64,000 nt of DNA from Halomonas sp. KAO (GTDB lineage Bacteria; Pseudomonadota; Gammaproteobacteria; Pseudomonadales; Halomonadaceae). The stretch spans positions 1 to 64,000 of the forward strand of contig NZ_JADNRL010000008.1 in assembly GCF_015595025.1 (NCBI RefSeq). Reading direction: 5' to 3'. The notes below the pieces were generated by a model. That model was not told where the DNA came from and searched no databases. It was given only the letters and a program-made list of their open reading frames with translations. Position 1 is the first letter of the stretch; every line of letters begins with the position of its first letter. Positions 1 through 7,396 of the stretch are shown here, piece by piece. A program made the translations under genes and the position numbers.

Positions 1-2
1 GT

Positions 3-152
3 GCCGAGGGCAGGCCACTGCGTGTCGAGGTGGCCCAGCTGCAGATGGCCGACCAGCTGATGCTCTCGCGGCTCGGTTATCGTCTCGCTCGCAGTGGCGA
101 CCATTACGAACTCGCTCTTCCGGGCCGTCATTCCAAGGAGTCGCCACGATGA
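3..152 (+). CDS. C-terminal end of an unidentified protein (5' truncated)
   Basis: An open frame enters from the left edge and ends in a TGA at 150-152 that overlaps the ATG of the next gene (ATGA), so the two are probably translationally coupled. The visible part is about 49 residues, mostly hydrophilic, ending LPGRHSKESPR. Codon use is GC-rich and coding-like. I do not recognise the family from this fragment. Confidence 0.5.
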   Translation, partial: AEGRPLRVEVAQLQMADQLMLSRLGYRLARSGDHYELALPGRHSKESPR

Positions 153-2491
153 AGCGTCTGTTGAGCACCCTGCTGGCCGCCACCGGTATCATCGCCGTGC
201 TGGCCGTGGGGGCGGTGATCTACGTTACCACCTTCCTCGACCCTGAAGACCTCAAGCCGGAACTGGAGGAGGTGGTAAAGGAGCGCACCGGCCTGACCCT
301 TGACCTCAAGGGCCCCCTCTCCTGGTCGTTCTACCCGCGACTGGGGGTCGGCGTGGAACTGGCCGAGGCCTGGCTGCCGGAGCAGTCCATCGAGCAGGAC
401 ATGGCCTTCATGGCCTTTCGCCGCGCGGAGGTGAGCCTGGCCTTCACGTCGCTGCTGCGCGGAGAGGTGGCCATCGACGGCATGGCCCTGGATGGCCTGC
501 GCCTCAACCTGGCGCGTGACGAGCGCGGCCGCGGCAACTGGGAGACGCTGCTCGAGCGCCTGGCCGATGACGACGAGGAGCTGCCGACACCGGCCACTGC
601 CTCCACGGCGCCGACACCGGGTGGCAGTGGGCCCTCCGTGGCCTTCAATATCGCCCGGGTGGAGGTCAAGGACGGCGAGGTGAACTATACCGATCGGGCC
701 ATCGGCCGCTCGCTGCATCTCAAGGGGCTCTCGGTGACCGGGCGTAACGTCAACCCGCGGCGTCCCTTCCCCTTCACGACCAGCTTCCAGCTGCTTGGCC
801 ATGATACCCCGACGGGTGCCGGTGATACCGTGCCGAAGCTGGCCAGTGACGTCACCCTGCAGGGGCGTCTCGCCCTGGCCCTGGCCGAGCGCCGCTATAG
901 TCTCGAGGATCTCTCCCTGGTCACCCACAACCAGCTGGCCGGCGTGAAGAGCCCCCAGCAGCTGGAGCTGAGTGGCCAGCGGCTGGTGGTCGACGCGAGG
1001 GAGCGTCAGTTGCGCCTGGAGCGCGGCACGCTGAATGCGACGCTCGAGCATGCCGCGCTGGGTGAGGCTCCTCTCTCGCTGGTCATGGACTTCGTTCTGG
1101 AGTCTGATCTCGCCGATGGCAGCGCCCAGCTGCGGGACCTGACGCTGAGTGGTAATGATGGCCTGCGCCTGAGCGGCAATCTCAATCTTGCCGCCCTCTA
1201 CGATGAACCACGCTACGACGGTCAGCTGCGCCTGGCGCCGACCTCGCTGCGGCCATGGCTCGAACGGTTCGGCAGCCTGCCGGCCACGGCCGACCCCGAG
1301 GCCCTCACCGACGTGGCGCTGACGACACCCCTGGAGGGCGACCTCCAGCGAGTGGACCTCACCGGCATGACCCTGGTGCTCGATGACAGCACCTTCACCG
1401 GGCGGCTGACGGCGGGTCTCGATGGACGCCGCCTGGAGGCCGAGTTGCAGGGAGATAGCCTGAACCTGGATGCCTATCTGCCGGCCGCTTCGGGGGCCGC
1501 CCCGGACGGCGCGGGTCTTTGGTCGCCCGGCATCGGTCGCGCCTATGCCCAGGAGGGCGATATGTTGCCCGTCGACTGGCTGCGTGAACTGTCGCTGGAC
1601 GCCAGCCTGACCCTGAGCCAGCTGCGGCTGGGTGGCCTGGAGTTTCAGGACGCCTCGCTGGCGCTCGAGGGTGAGGATGGCCGACTGCGGCTGGCGTCGC
1701 TGGAGTCGGCCTTCTACGAAGGGAGCCTGGCCGCCACGGGCGAGCTTGATCTGACGCGTGACCCCATCGCCTGGCGTTTGGCGCCGCGCCTGGAGCGGGT
1801 GCGTGTCGACGCTCTGCTGGAGGCGCTGGGCGAGGGAGATGAGCGGGCGCCGCTGCGGGGCCAAGCCTTTGTCGACGGCGAGCTGACCACCCATGGCAAT
1901 GCCTGGCCGGTGATGAAGCGCGGTCTCAATGGGCGCCTCGCCACGCGACTGGGCGATGGCGCGATCCTCGACATCAATATTTCCCGGGAGCTGTGCAGCG
2001 CCGTGGCGACCCTGCAGGGGGAGTCGACCCAGCGCGAGTGGGCGCCTGATACGCGCTTCGAGCGCGCCGAGGCCACCCTCGAGGTGCGCGACGGCGTCGT
2101 GGAGAGCGATGACCTCGTCGTTACCCTGCCGGGGATCGATGTGGGCGGCGAGGGCTGGCTCGACCTGACCAGCGAGCGCTTCGATCTGCGTGCCGCGGCG
2201 CGAGTGGTGGATACCGCCGATATGGCCTGCAAGGTCAATCGCCGCCTCGAGCGCCTGCCCCTTCCGGTACGCTGCGAGGGCAGCCTCGACGGCGATAGCG
2301 CCGAATGGTGTCGCTTCGACAGCACCGGCTTCCAGGCGGCCGTCGGCGAGGCACTGCGCGATGAGCTTGGCGAGCGTGCCGGCGATGCCGTGGAGCAGCA
2401 GCTGGAGGGGGCCCTCGACAAGCTCGAGGAGCGCCTCGGCGAGGGTGCCGGCAAGGAACTTCGTGACTCCTTGAGGGGTCTCTTCGAGTGA
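149..2491 (+). CDS. AsmA family protein
   Basis: The product has 780 residues with an N-terminal membrane anchor (about residues 5-28) followed by a long periplasmic region rich in beta-strand-like repeats, as in AsmA/YhdP-type bridge proteins of the Gram-negative envelope. The segment after the anchor (FLDPEDLKPELEEVVKERTG) is the typical AsmA opening, and the C-terminal third has the conserved AsmA C-terminal domain. AsmA relatives are linked to outer-membrane assembly and phospholipid transport; the exact substrate cannot be read from the sequence. The start overlaps the upstream stop. It lies just upstream of mutY, an order also seen in pseudomonads. A terminator follows. Confidence 0.85.
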   Translation: MKRLLSTLLAATGIIAVLAVGAVIYVTTFLDPEDLKPELEEVVKERTGLTLDLKGPLSWSFYPRLGVGVELAEAWLPEQSIEQDMAFMAFRRAEVSLAFTSLLRGEVAIDGMALDGLRLNLARDERGRGNWETLLERLADDDEELPTPATASTAPTPGGSGPSVAFNIARVEVKDGEVNYTDRAIGRSLHLKGLSVTGRNVNPRRPFPFTTSFQLLGHDTPTGAGDTVPKLASDVTLQGRLALALAERRYSLEDLSLVTHNQLAGVKSPQQLELSGQRLVVDARERQLRLERGTLNATLEHAALGEAPLSLVMDFVLESDLADGSAQLRDLTLSGNDGLRLSGNLNLAALYDEPRYDGQLRLAPTSLRPWLERFGSLPATADPEALTDVALTTPLEGDLQRVDLTGMTLVLDDSTFTGRLTAGLDGRRLEAELQGDSLNLDAYLPAASGAAPDGAGLWSPGIGRAYAQEGDMLPVDWLRELSLDASLTLSQLRLGGLEFQDASLALEGEDGRLRLASLESAFYEGSLAATGELDLTRDPIAWRLAPRLERVRVDALLEALGEGDERAPLRGQAFVDGELTTHGNAWPVMKRGLNGRLATRLGDGAILDINISRELCSAVATLQGESTQREWAPDTRFERAEATLEVRDGVVESDDLVVTLPGIDVGGEGWLDLTSERFDLRAAARVVDTADMACKVNRRLERLPLPVRCEGSLDGDSAEWCRFDSTGFQAAVGEALRDELGERAGDAVEQQLEGALDKLEERLGEGAGKELRDSLRGLFE

Positions 2492-2506
2492 GCAAAGTCA
2501 GTCCCT

Positions 2507-2535
2507 GCGTCGGCCTCGTGCCGGCGCCTTTTTTT
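2507..2535 (+). terminator. Rho-independent terminator after the AsmA gene
   Basis: An 8-bp stem (GCGTCGGC / GCCGGCGC, one G-U pair) with a 5-nt loop is followed by a run of seven T. It sits between the AsmA stop and the mutY start, so mutY may use its own promoter or rely on read-through. Confidence 0.75.
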
Positions 2536-2543
2536 GAGCTTCA

Positions 2544-3635
2544 ATGACCGATACACCGACACCCGTACTCGCGCCCGCCACCTTTCAGCGGCGTCTGCTC
2601 GACTGGTTCGATCAGCACGGCCGCCATGACCTGCCCTGGCAACAAGATCGCACGCCCTATCGGGTGTGGGTCTCTGAGATCATGCTGCAGCAGACCCAGG
2701 TGGCCACCGTGATCCCCTACTTCGAGCGCTTCATGGCGCGCTTTCCCGACCTGCGCCGCCTGGCGGCGGCGGAGCAGGATGAGGTGCTGCATCTGTGGAC
2801 CGGGCTCGGCTATTACGCCAGGGGCCGCAACCTGCACAAGGCCGCCCGGGTGGTGGTGGAGGAGCATGGCGGAGAGTTTCCACTCCACAGCCTCGACGAG
2901 ATGGCGGCCCTGCCGGGTATCGGCCGCTCCACCGCCGGCGCCATCATCGCTCAGAGCCAGGGGCGGCGGGCGGTGATCCTCGATGGCAACGTCAAGCGCA
3001 GCCTCACCCGGCTGCATGCCGTGGCGGGGTGGCCGGGGCGTCCGGCGGTGGAGCGCAGGCTATGGGCGCTGGCCGATCACTATACGCCGGACCATCGCCT
3101 GGCCGACTACACCCAGGCGATGATGGACCTGGGCGCCACGCTGTGTCGGCGCGGCACCCCCGAGTGTGGCCGCTGCCCCTTCAGCGATGTCTGTGTGGCC
3201 CATGCACGAGGTGAGGAGCGCCGCTTCCCGGAATCCAAACCGAAGAAGGCGCTGCCCACGCGCACCACTCGCATGCTGCTGCTGCGCGATGCGCGTGGAA
3301 GGGTGTTGCTGGAACAGCGACCCTCCAGTGGCCTGTGGGGTGGGCTCTGGAGCCTGCCGCAGTTCGATGACGCGTCGGCACTGCAGGCCTGGCTCGATAC
3401 CCATGCCCCAGGCAGCCGGCTCGATGCCCCGGGCGCCTCCTTCACCCATGTCTTCAGCCACTTCCGTCTGGAGATCACGCCCCAGCCGGCGTGGATCGGG
3501 AGCCTCGATTCGATCGGAGAGGCGCGCCGCTGGTACGATCCCGATAATCCCGATGCCGTGGGCCTGGCGGCCCCAGTGAAGGCCCTGCTGGCGAGCCTGG
3601 CGACCTTCACCCTGGACATGCCGCCAGGGCCCTGA
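2544..3635 (+). CDS. mutY: A/G-specific adenine glycosylase MutY
   Basis: MutY removes adenine mispaired with 8-oxoguanine in base excision repair. The 363 residues have the usual length. Visible features are the catalytic-helix motif MLQQTQVATVIPYF near residue 50, the helix-hairpin-helix LPGIGRSTAGAI followed by the catalytic-Asp segment LDGNVKRSLTR, and four cysteines spaced C-X6-C-X2-C-X5-C (CRRGTPECGRCPFSDVC) for the [4Fe-4S] cluster. A C-terminal Nudix-like domain for 8-oxoG recognition follows. yggX lies 26 bp downstream, the conserved gammaproteobacterial pairing. No defect is seen. Confidence 0.97.
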   Translation: MTDTPTPVLAPATFQRRLLDWFDQHGRHDLPWQQDRTPYRVWVSEIMLQQTQVATVIPYFERFMARFPDLRRLAAAEQDEVLHLWTGLGYYARGRNLHKAARVVVEEHGGEFPLHSLDEMAALPGIGRSTAGAIIAQSQGRRAVILDGNVKRSLTRLHAVAGWPGRPAVERRLWALADHYTPDHRLADYTQAMMDLGATLCRRGTPECGRCPFSDVCVAHARGEERRFPESKPKKALPTRTTRMLLLRDARGRVLLEQRPSSGLWGGLWSLPQFDDASALQAWLDTHAPGSRLDAPGASFTHVFSHFRLEITPQPAWIGSLDSIGEARRWYDPDNPDAVGLAAPVKALLASLATFTLDMPPGP

Positions 3636-3661
3636 GCTTCCATCTGCCAAGGAGACGTCTC

Positions 3662-3934
3662 ATGAGTCAGACCGTGTTCTGCCGCAAGTATCAGCAGGAG
3701 CTCGACGCCCTGCCATTCCCCCCTCTGCCTGGAAAGAAGGGCCAGGAGATCCAGGCCAGTGTTTCGCGCCGGGCATGGGAAGAGTGGCAGGCCCTGCAGA
3801 CGCGCCTGATCAACGAGAAGCATCTCAATATGCTCGAACCTTCTTCCCGCGAGTACCTGATGGAGCAGATGGAGCGCTTCCTCGACAACCGGGAGACCGA
3901 TCAGGCCGAGGGTTACATGCCGCCCTCATCTTGA
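3662..3934 (+). CDS. yggX: Probable Fe(2+)-trafficking protein YggX
   Basis: A 90-residue protein of the YggX family, which protects iron-sulfur proteins from oxidative damage and is thought to handle labile iron. The opening VFCRKYQQELDALPFPPLPGKKGQEI contains the conserved cysteine of the family, and the body (WEEWQALQTRLINEKHLNML) is typical. An AAGGAGACGTCT ribosome-binding site precedes the ATG. It is probably co-transcribed with mutY, which needs an iron-sulfur cluster. Confidence 0.95.
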   Translation: MSQTVFCRKYQQELDALPFPPLPGKKGQEIQASVSRRAWEEWQALQTRLINEKHLNMLEPSSREYLMEQMERFLDNRETDQAEGYMPPSS

Positions 3935-3948
3935 TGATAAGAAAGGGG

Positions 3949-3977
3949 TTGACGCGAAAAGCTGGTTGGGGTTTAAT
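3949..3977 (+). promoter_or_regulatory. Sigma-70 promoter for the tRNA cluster
   Basis: A TTGACG -35 box (3949-3954), a 17-bp spacer and a TTTAAT -10 box (3972-3977) stand 18 bp upstream of tRNA-Phe. The arrangement is near consensus and suggests a strong stable-RNA promoter. Confidence 0.75.
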
Positions 3978-3994
3978 ACGCACCGTTGGCAAGG

Positions 3995-4070
3995 GGCCAG
4001 ATAGCTCAGTCGGTAGAGCAGGGGATTGAAAATCCCCGTGTCGGGGGTTCGATTCCCTCTCTGGCCACCA
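3995..4070 (+). tRNA. tRNA-Phe (anticodon GAA)
   Basis: This is a 76-nt cloverleaf with acceptor stem GGCCAGA/TCTGGCC, discriminator A and an encoded CCA. The anticodon loop ATTGAAAAT gives GAA. The T-arm is GGGGGTTCGATTCCCT. It is the first gene of a three-tRNA cluster. Confidence 0.97.
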
Positions 4071-4076
4071 AGCTGC

Positions 4077-4151
4077 TGGGGTATAGCCAAGTGGTAAGGC
4101 ACCGGTTTTTGGTATCGGCATTCCCAGGTTCGAATCCTGGTACCCCAGCCA
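4077..4151 (+). tRNA. tRNA-Gln (anticodon TTG)
   Basis: This is a 75-nt cloverleaf with acceptor stem TGGGGTA/TACCCCA, discriminator G and an encoded CCA. The anticodon is TTG. The T-arm holds AGGTTCGAATCCT. It follows tRNA-Phe after 6 nt, so the two are surely one transcript. Confidence 0.97.
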
Positions 4152-4245
4152 TCGCCAACCTCGTTTTCGAAAGACCGTGGACCCAAGTTCACGGTTTTCC
4201 TCGCCAGGAGGAATGGTCCTCCATGTCGCATTCAGTGCGATTATT

Positions 4246-4321
<76 letters not shown>

Positions 4322-4458
4322 ATTGAAAGCCTTGAAAATCATCGGCTTGGCAGCACGATAAGGAAGCTCTGTCAGGGTGGCTTAGCGCCGGCAGCTTCGT
4401 GAAATAGAGACAGATCATCAGCCTCACACTTGTTTCCATCTGGAACCGAGGTGAGGTT

Positions 4459-5325
4459 ATGCGTGTTGTATCCGTTGTTTCGACCAAGGGTGGGGTCGGC
4501 AAGACCACCGTCACCGCCAACCTGGGTGGCCTGTTGGCCGATGCGGGCCTCAAGGTCCTGTTCATCGACCTGGACAGCCAGCCCACGCTCTCCAGTTACT
4601 ATCCCCTTCGTACCGAAGCCCCTGGCGGCACCTACGAGCTGATCGCACTCAGCGATACGGCTCCTGACCGCGTCATATCGCAGACGGCTCATCCCAACCT
4701 GGATGTAGTGATCTCCAACGATCATGCCGGTCAGCTCCCCCAACTGCTGCTCAACGCCCCGGATGGGCGCTTCCGACTCGCCCAGCTGCTCTCCAGCATG
4801 TCGGACTATGACCTCATCTTGATCGACACCCAGGGGGCACGTTCGATCACCCTTGAGATGGCGGTCCTGGCCTCCGATCATGCCCTCTCTCCCATCACCC
4901 CCGAGCTGCTTTCCGCCCGTGAGTTCGTGCGCGGCACCGTTGGTCTGCTACGCGATCTCGAGGCGCTCAGCCAGTTCACCCACCTTTCTGTTCCCCCCAT
5001 TTCCGTGCTTGTGAACCGCCTGGATGAAACCGCCGATGCGCGGGGCATCCACCAGACGCTGGCGGAGATGTTCGCCGCCGGCGATCAGGGCGTCACCGTC
5101 ATGCAGAGCACCATCCGCGCAGGAGTCGCCTTCCGACAGGCGGCCAGCGCCGGGCTGCCGGCTCACCAGTTCGAACCGCGCAAACCTGCCGGCCGCAAGT
5201 CGCCCGCCGCTGCCGATCAGGTCAAGCTGATGGCCTGTGAGCTCAACGCCGACTGGCAGCGGCTGATCGACGCCATGGTCAGTACCACCACCATGCTGGG
5301 GGGCTGCCACGATGAGTGCCATTGA
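4459..5325 (+). CDS. ParA/Soj-type partition ATPase of the ICE
   Basis: A 288-residue ParA-family ATPase. The deviant Walker A motif KGGVGKTTVTANL sits at residues 10-22, and FIDLDSQPTLSSYYP is the A' motif; the later DLILIDTQGA is the Walker B region. In PAPI-1-type ICEs the soj gene keeps the excised circular form stable. It is the first gene inside the element, next to the probable att site, and its stop region overlaps dnaB by 14 bp. GAGGTGAGG lies before the ATG. Confidence 0.9.
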   Translation: MRVVSVVSTKGGVGKTTVTANLGGLLADAGLKVLFIDLDSQPTLSSYYPLRTEAPGGTYELIALSDTAPDRVISQTAHPNLDVVISNDHAGQLPQLLLNAPDGRFRLAQLLSSMSDYDLILIDTQGARSITLEMAVLASDHALSPITPELLSAREFVRGTVGLLRDLEALSQFTHLSVPPISVLVNRLDETADARGIHQTLAEMFAAGDQGVTVMQSTIRAGVAFRQAASAGLPAHQFEPRKPAGRKSPAAADQVKLMACELNADWQRLIDAMVSTTTMLGGCHDECH

Positions 5326-6715
5326 GAACCTGGTCGACCTTCGGATAGCCGAAGAGCGACCCGAAACCGGCTACCTGCCTCCCCACAGCCTGGAAGCCGA
5401 ACAGTCAGTGCTGGGCGGCCTGCTGCTGGATAACGCCATGTGGGATGAAATCGCCGACCGCCTGGCGCCGGCGATGTTCTATCAGCAGGACCATCGCCTG
5501 GTGTTTCAGGCAATCAAGACGCTGGCCGAGCGGGACCAGCCCATGGATGTGGTGACCGTCTCCGAAGCACTGGAGGAGACACAGCAGCTGGAGCAGGTGG
5601 GAGGGCTCGCCTTTCTGGCAGAGCTGGCCCGCAATACGCCCAGCGCGGCCAATGTAACGACCTATGCAGAGATCGTGCGTGACCGCCATGCACTGCGTCA
5701 GCTGGTTCACACCTGCTTCACGCTTAACCAGAAGGCCCTTAGTGCCCAAGGCCGCTCGGCCGCCGAGCTGATCGAGGAAGCGGAGCAGAAGCTCTTCGCA
5801 TTGACGGAGGAGCGCCATGAGCGGCTGAGCTCCATGAAGGAGATGTTGGGGGAGGCCATCAACGTCATCGACCAGGCCTTCAATGCCCAGGGTGGAGTGA
5901 CGGGCCTTCCGAGCGGACTTGGTGAGCTGGATGCCATGACAGCGGGCTGGCAGCCGGGAGACCTCATCATCCTGGCCGGCCGCCCCTCCATGGGCAAGAC
6001 CGCCATGGGGCTCGGCTTCGCGGAGCATGCGCTGACGGCAGAGCAGGTAGCAGGTCCGGTCTTTATCTTCTCTCTGGAGATGCCCGAATCGCAGCTGATG
6101 CTGCGGCTGATCGCCAGCCTCGGGGATGTCTCCTTGCAGAAGCTGCGTACCGGAAAGATGGTAGACGAGGACTGGCCCAAGGTAACCGCTGCGGTCAGTC
6201 GGCTCACCCAGCTGGACGGGAAGCTGCTGATCGATGATGCCTCCGGGATCACCGCCTCCAGCCTGAAGGCTCGTGCTCGCCGCATGACGAGGCGCTTCGG
6301 GCGGCCCTCCATGATCCTGGTGGACTACCTGCAACTGCTTCAGGAGCCGGGCAGCGAAAACCGCACTCTCGAGGTGGGCAAGATAAGTCGCATTCTCAAG
6401 GAGACCGCCAAGGAGCTGCGCGCCCCGGTGATTGCCTTGTCGCAGCTCAACCGCTCCCTGGAAGCCCGCCCCAACAAGCGTCCCTGCATGGCCGACCTGC
6501 GTGACAGCGGTGCGCTGGAGCAGGACGCCGATGTCATCGCTTTCATATACCGCGACGAGGTCTATCACCCCGACAACGAGGAGAGTCACGGCCTGGCCGA
6601 GCTGATTCTGGGTAAGCAGCGCAACGGGCCTACTGGAACCGTTCACCTGACGTTCCAAGGGGAGTCGGCGTGCTTCAAGCCGTTAGCCTGGCAGCATCAG
6701 GAGGTAGCCTCATGA
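5312..6715 (+). CDS. ICE-encoded replicative DNA helicase, DnaB family
   Basis: A 467-residue DnaB-type hexameric helicase. The N-terminal DnaB domain starts at PHSLEAEQSVLGGLLLDN (about residues 24-40), the RecA-like core has Walker A AGRPSMGKTAM near residue 222, Walker B SMILVDYLQLL, and the C-terminal RDSGALEQDADVIAFIYRDE motif. It is an element-borne homologue beside parA and would help replicate the circular ICE. The gene is complete, overlaps parA at its start and overlaps the next ATG by 4 bp at its stop. Confidence 0.93.
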   Translation: MSAIENLVDLRIAEERPETGYLPPHSLEAEQSVLGGLLLDNAMWDEIADRLAPAMFYQQDHRLVFQAIKTLAERDQPMDVVTVSEALEETQQLEQVGGLAFLAELARNTPSAANVTTYAEIVRDRHALRQLVHTCFTLNQKALSAQGRSAAELIEEAEQKLFALTEERHERLSSMKEMLGEAINVIDQAFNAQGGVTGLPSGLGELDAMTAGWQPGDLIILAGRPSMGKTAMGLGFAEHALTAEQVAGPVFIFSLEMPESQLMLRLIASLGDVSLQKLRTGKMVDEDWPKVTAAVSRLTQLDGKLLIDDASGITASSLKARARRMTRRFGRPSMILVDYLQLLQEPGSENRTLEVGKISRILKETAKELRAPVIALSQLNRSLEARPNKRPCMADLRDSGALEQDADVIAFIYRDEVYHPDNEESHGLAELILGKQRNGPTGTVHLTFQGESACFKPLAWQHQEVAS

Positions 6716-7092
6716 GCCAGTATCGCGTGCGTACACCCGAGCATCGCTCCCGTCTTTCACAGGCACTGGCTCAGGTCATGAATGAGACCCGTCTGCGTCA
6801 GCTCGAGGCCGAGCAGCAAGGCCTTGCCGCTCTTGAGCACTTGATCCATGCGGCACAGGGCCATAGCGGCCAGTCTCATCACCTGCGACGCCTCCTCCTC
6901 GGACTCTACAACGGCTACCGCTGGCCCTTCGAGATGCAACGCCTGCGTGGGCTCGATGTGGACCTGCAGGAGGCTGCCCTCGCGGTGATTCAGATGGCTA
7001 CCTATAGCGGCCATGAGATCCACACCTTCGTCGAGGACGGTGATGCCTTGTTGAAGCGCTTCTGGGAGATCGAGGAGGCCAACGATGAATAA
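6712..7092 (+). CDS. Conserved ICE protein of unknown function (DUF7673-like)
   Basis: A 126-residue protein. The start is taken at the ATG overlapping the dnaB stop (ATGA) because AGGAGGT lies 6 bp upstream; a longer frame begins inside dnaB without such a site. The core (RRLLLGLYNGYRWPFEMQRLRGLD, then AVIQMATYSGHEIHTF) resembles small proteins found between dnaB and parB in Pseudomonas ICEs, which I recall as DUF7673. No membrane segment or catalytic motif is visible. The function is unknown. Confidence 0.7.
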   Translation: MSQYRVRTPEHRSRLSQALAQVMNETRLRQLEAEQQGLAALEHLIHAAQGHSGQSHHLRRLLLGLYNGYRWPFEMQRLRGLDVDLQEAALAVIQMATYSGHEIHTFVEDGDALLKRFWEIEEANDE

Positions 7093-7321
7093 GTCGCTCT
7101 CAGCAGCACGTGGGTGCAAGGGGATGCAGCGTCTGGTGCGCTATGCCGCAACTCGTGGCTGGGAAGTGCAGCGTACCAGCGGTGGGCACCTGAGATTCAG
7201 CAAGCCGGGCTGTGCCCCGGTCTTCACCTCCTTCACCACCAAGGATCGCCGGGCCGAGCTGAATGCACGTTCCCAGCTGCGCCGGGCGGAGTGGCAGCAG
7301 AGGTGCCGTCATGACGAGTGA
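7085..7321 (+). CDS. HicA/YcfA-like small dsRBD-fold protein, no HicB partner
   Basis: A 78-residue protein whose core (TRGWEVQRTSGGHLRFSKPG, then PVFTSFTTKDRR and QLRRAEW) matches the HicA mRNA-interferase fold, including the Gly-Gly-His motif that carries the catalytic histidine in HicA toxins. No hicB-like antitoxin gene follows: the next 75 bp are non-coding and then parB begins. It overlaps the upstream gene by 8 bp. It could be a toxin held by an unlinked partner, or a co-opted RNA-binding protein of the ICE maintenance module. Confidence 0.65.
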   Translation: MNKSLSAARGCKGMQRLVRYAATRGWEVQRTSGGHLRFSKPGCAPVFTSFTTKDRRAELNARSQLRRAEWQQRCRHDE

Positions 7322-7336
7322 TTCCACTGTCATCAG
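7318..7336. promoter_or_regulatory. Sixth copy of the 19-bp palindromic site, upstream of parB
   Basis: GTGATTCCACTGTCATCAG matches 17 of 19 positions of the palindromes arrayed at 12078-12294 (GTGATTCCACTGTAATCAC). It straddles the stop of the HicA-like gene and lies about 60 bp before the parB start, in the position of an operator or a centromere-like site. Confidence 0.6.
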
Positions 7337-7396
7337 CAGTCAGATGCCGGCCGCCGGCATCGCTTCTGTCAGCACCGTCACCAAGGAAATCAGTCA

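Noticed and set aside
128..1894. A 588-residue open frame on the minus strand across the AsmA gene
   Set aside because: It is a shadow of the AsmA coding frame in GC-rich DNA; its translation is low-complexity Gln/Arg/Gly-rich and matches no family.
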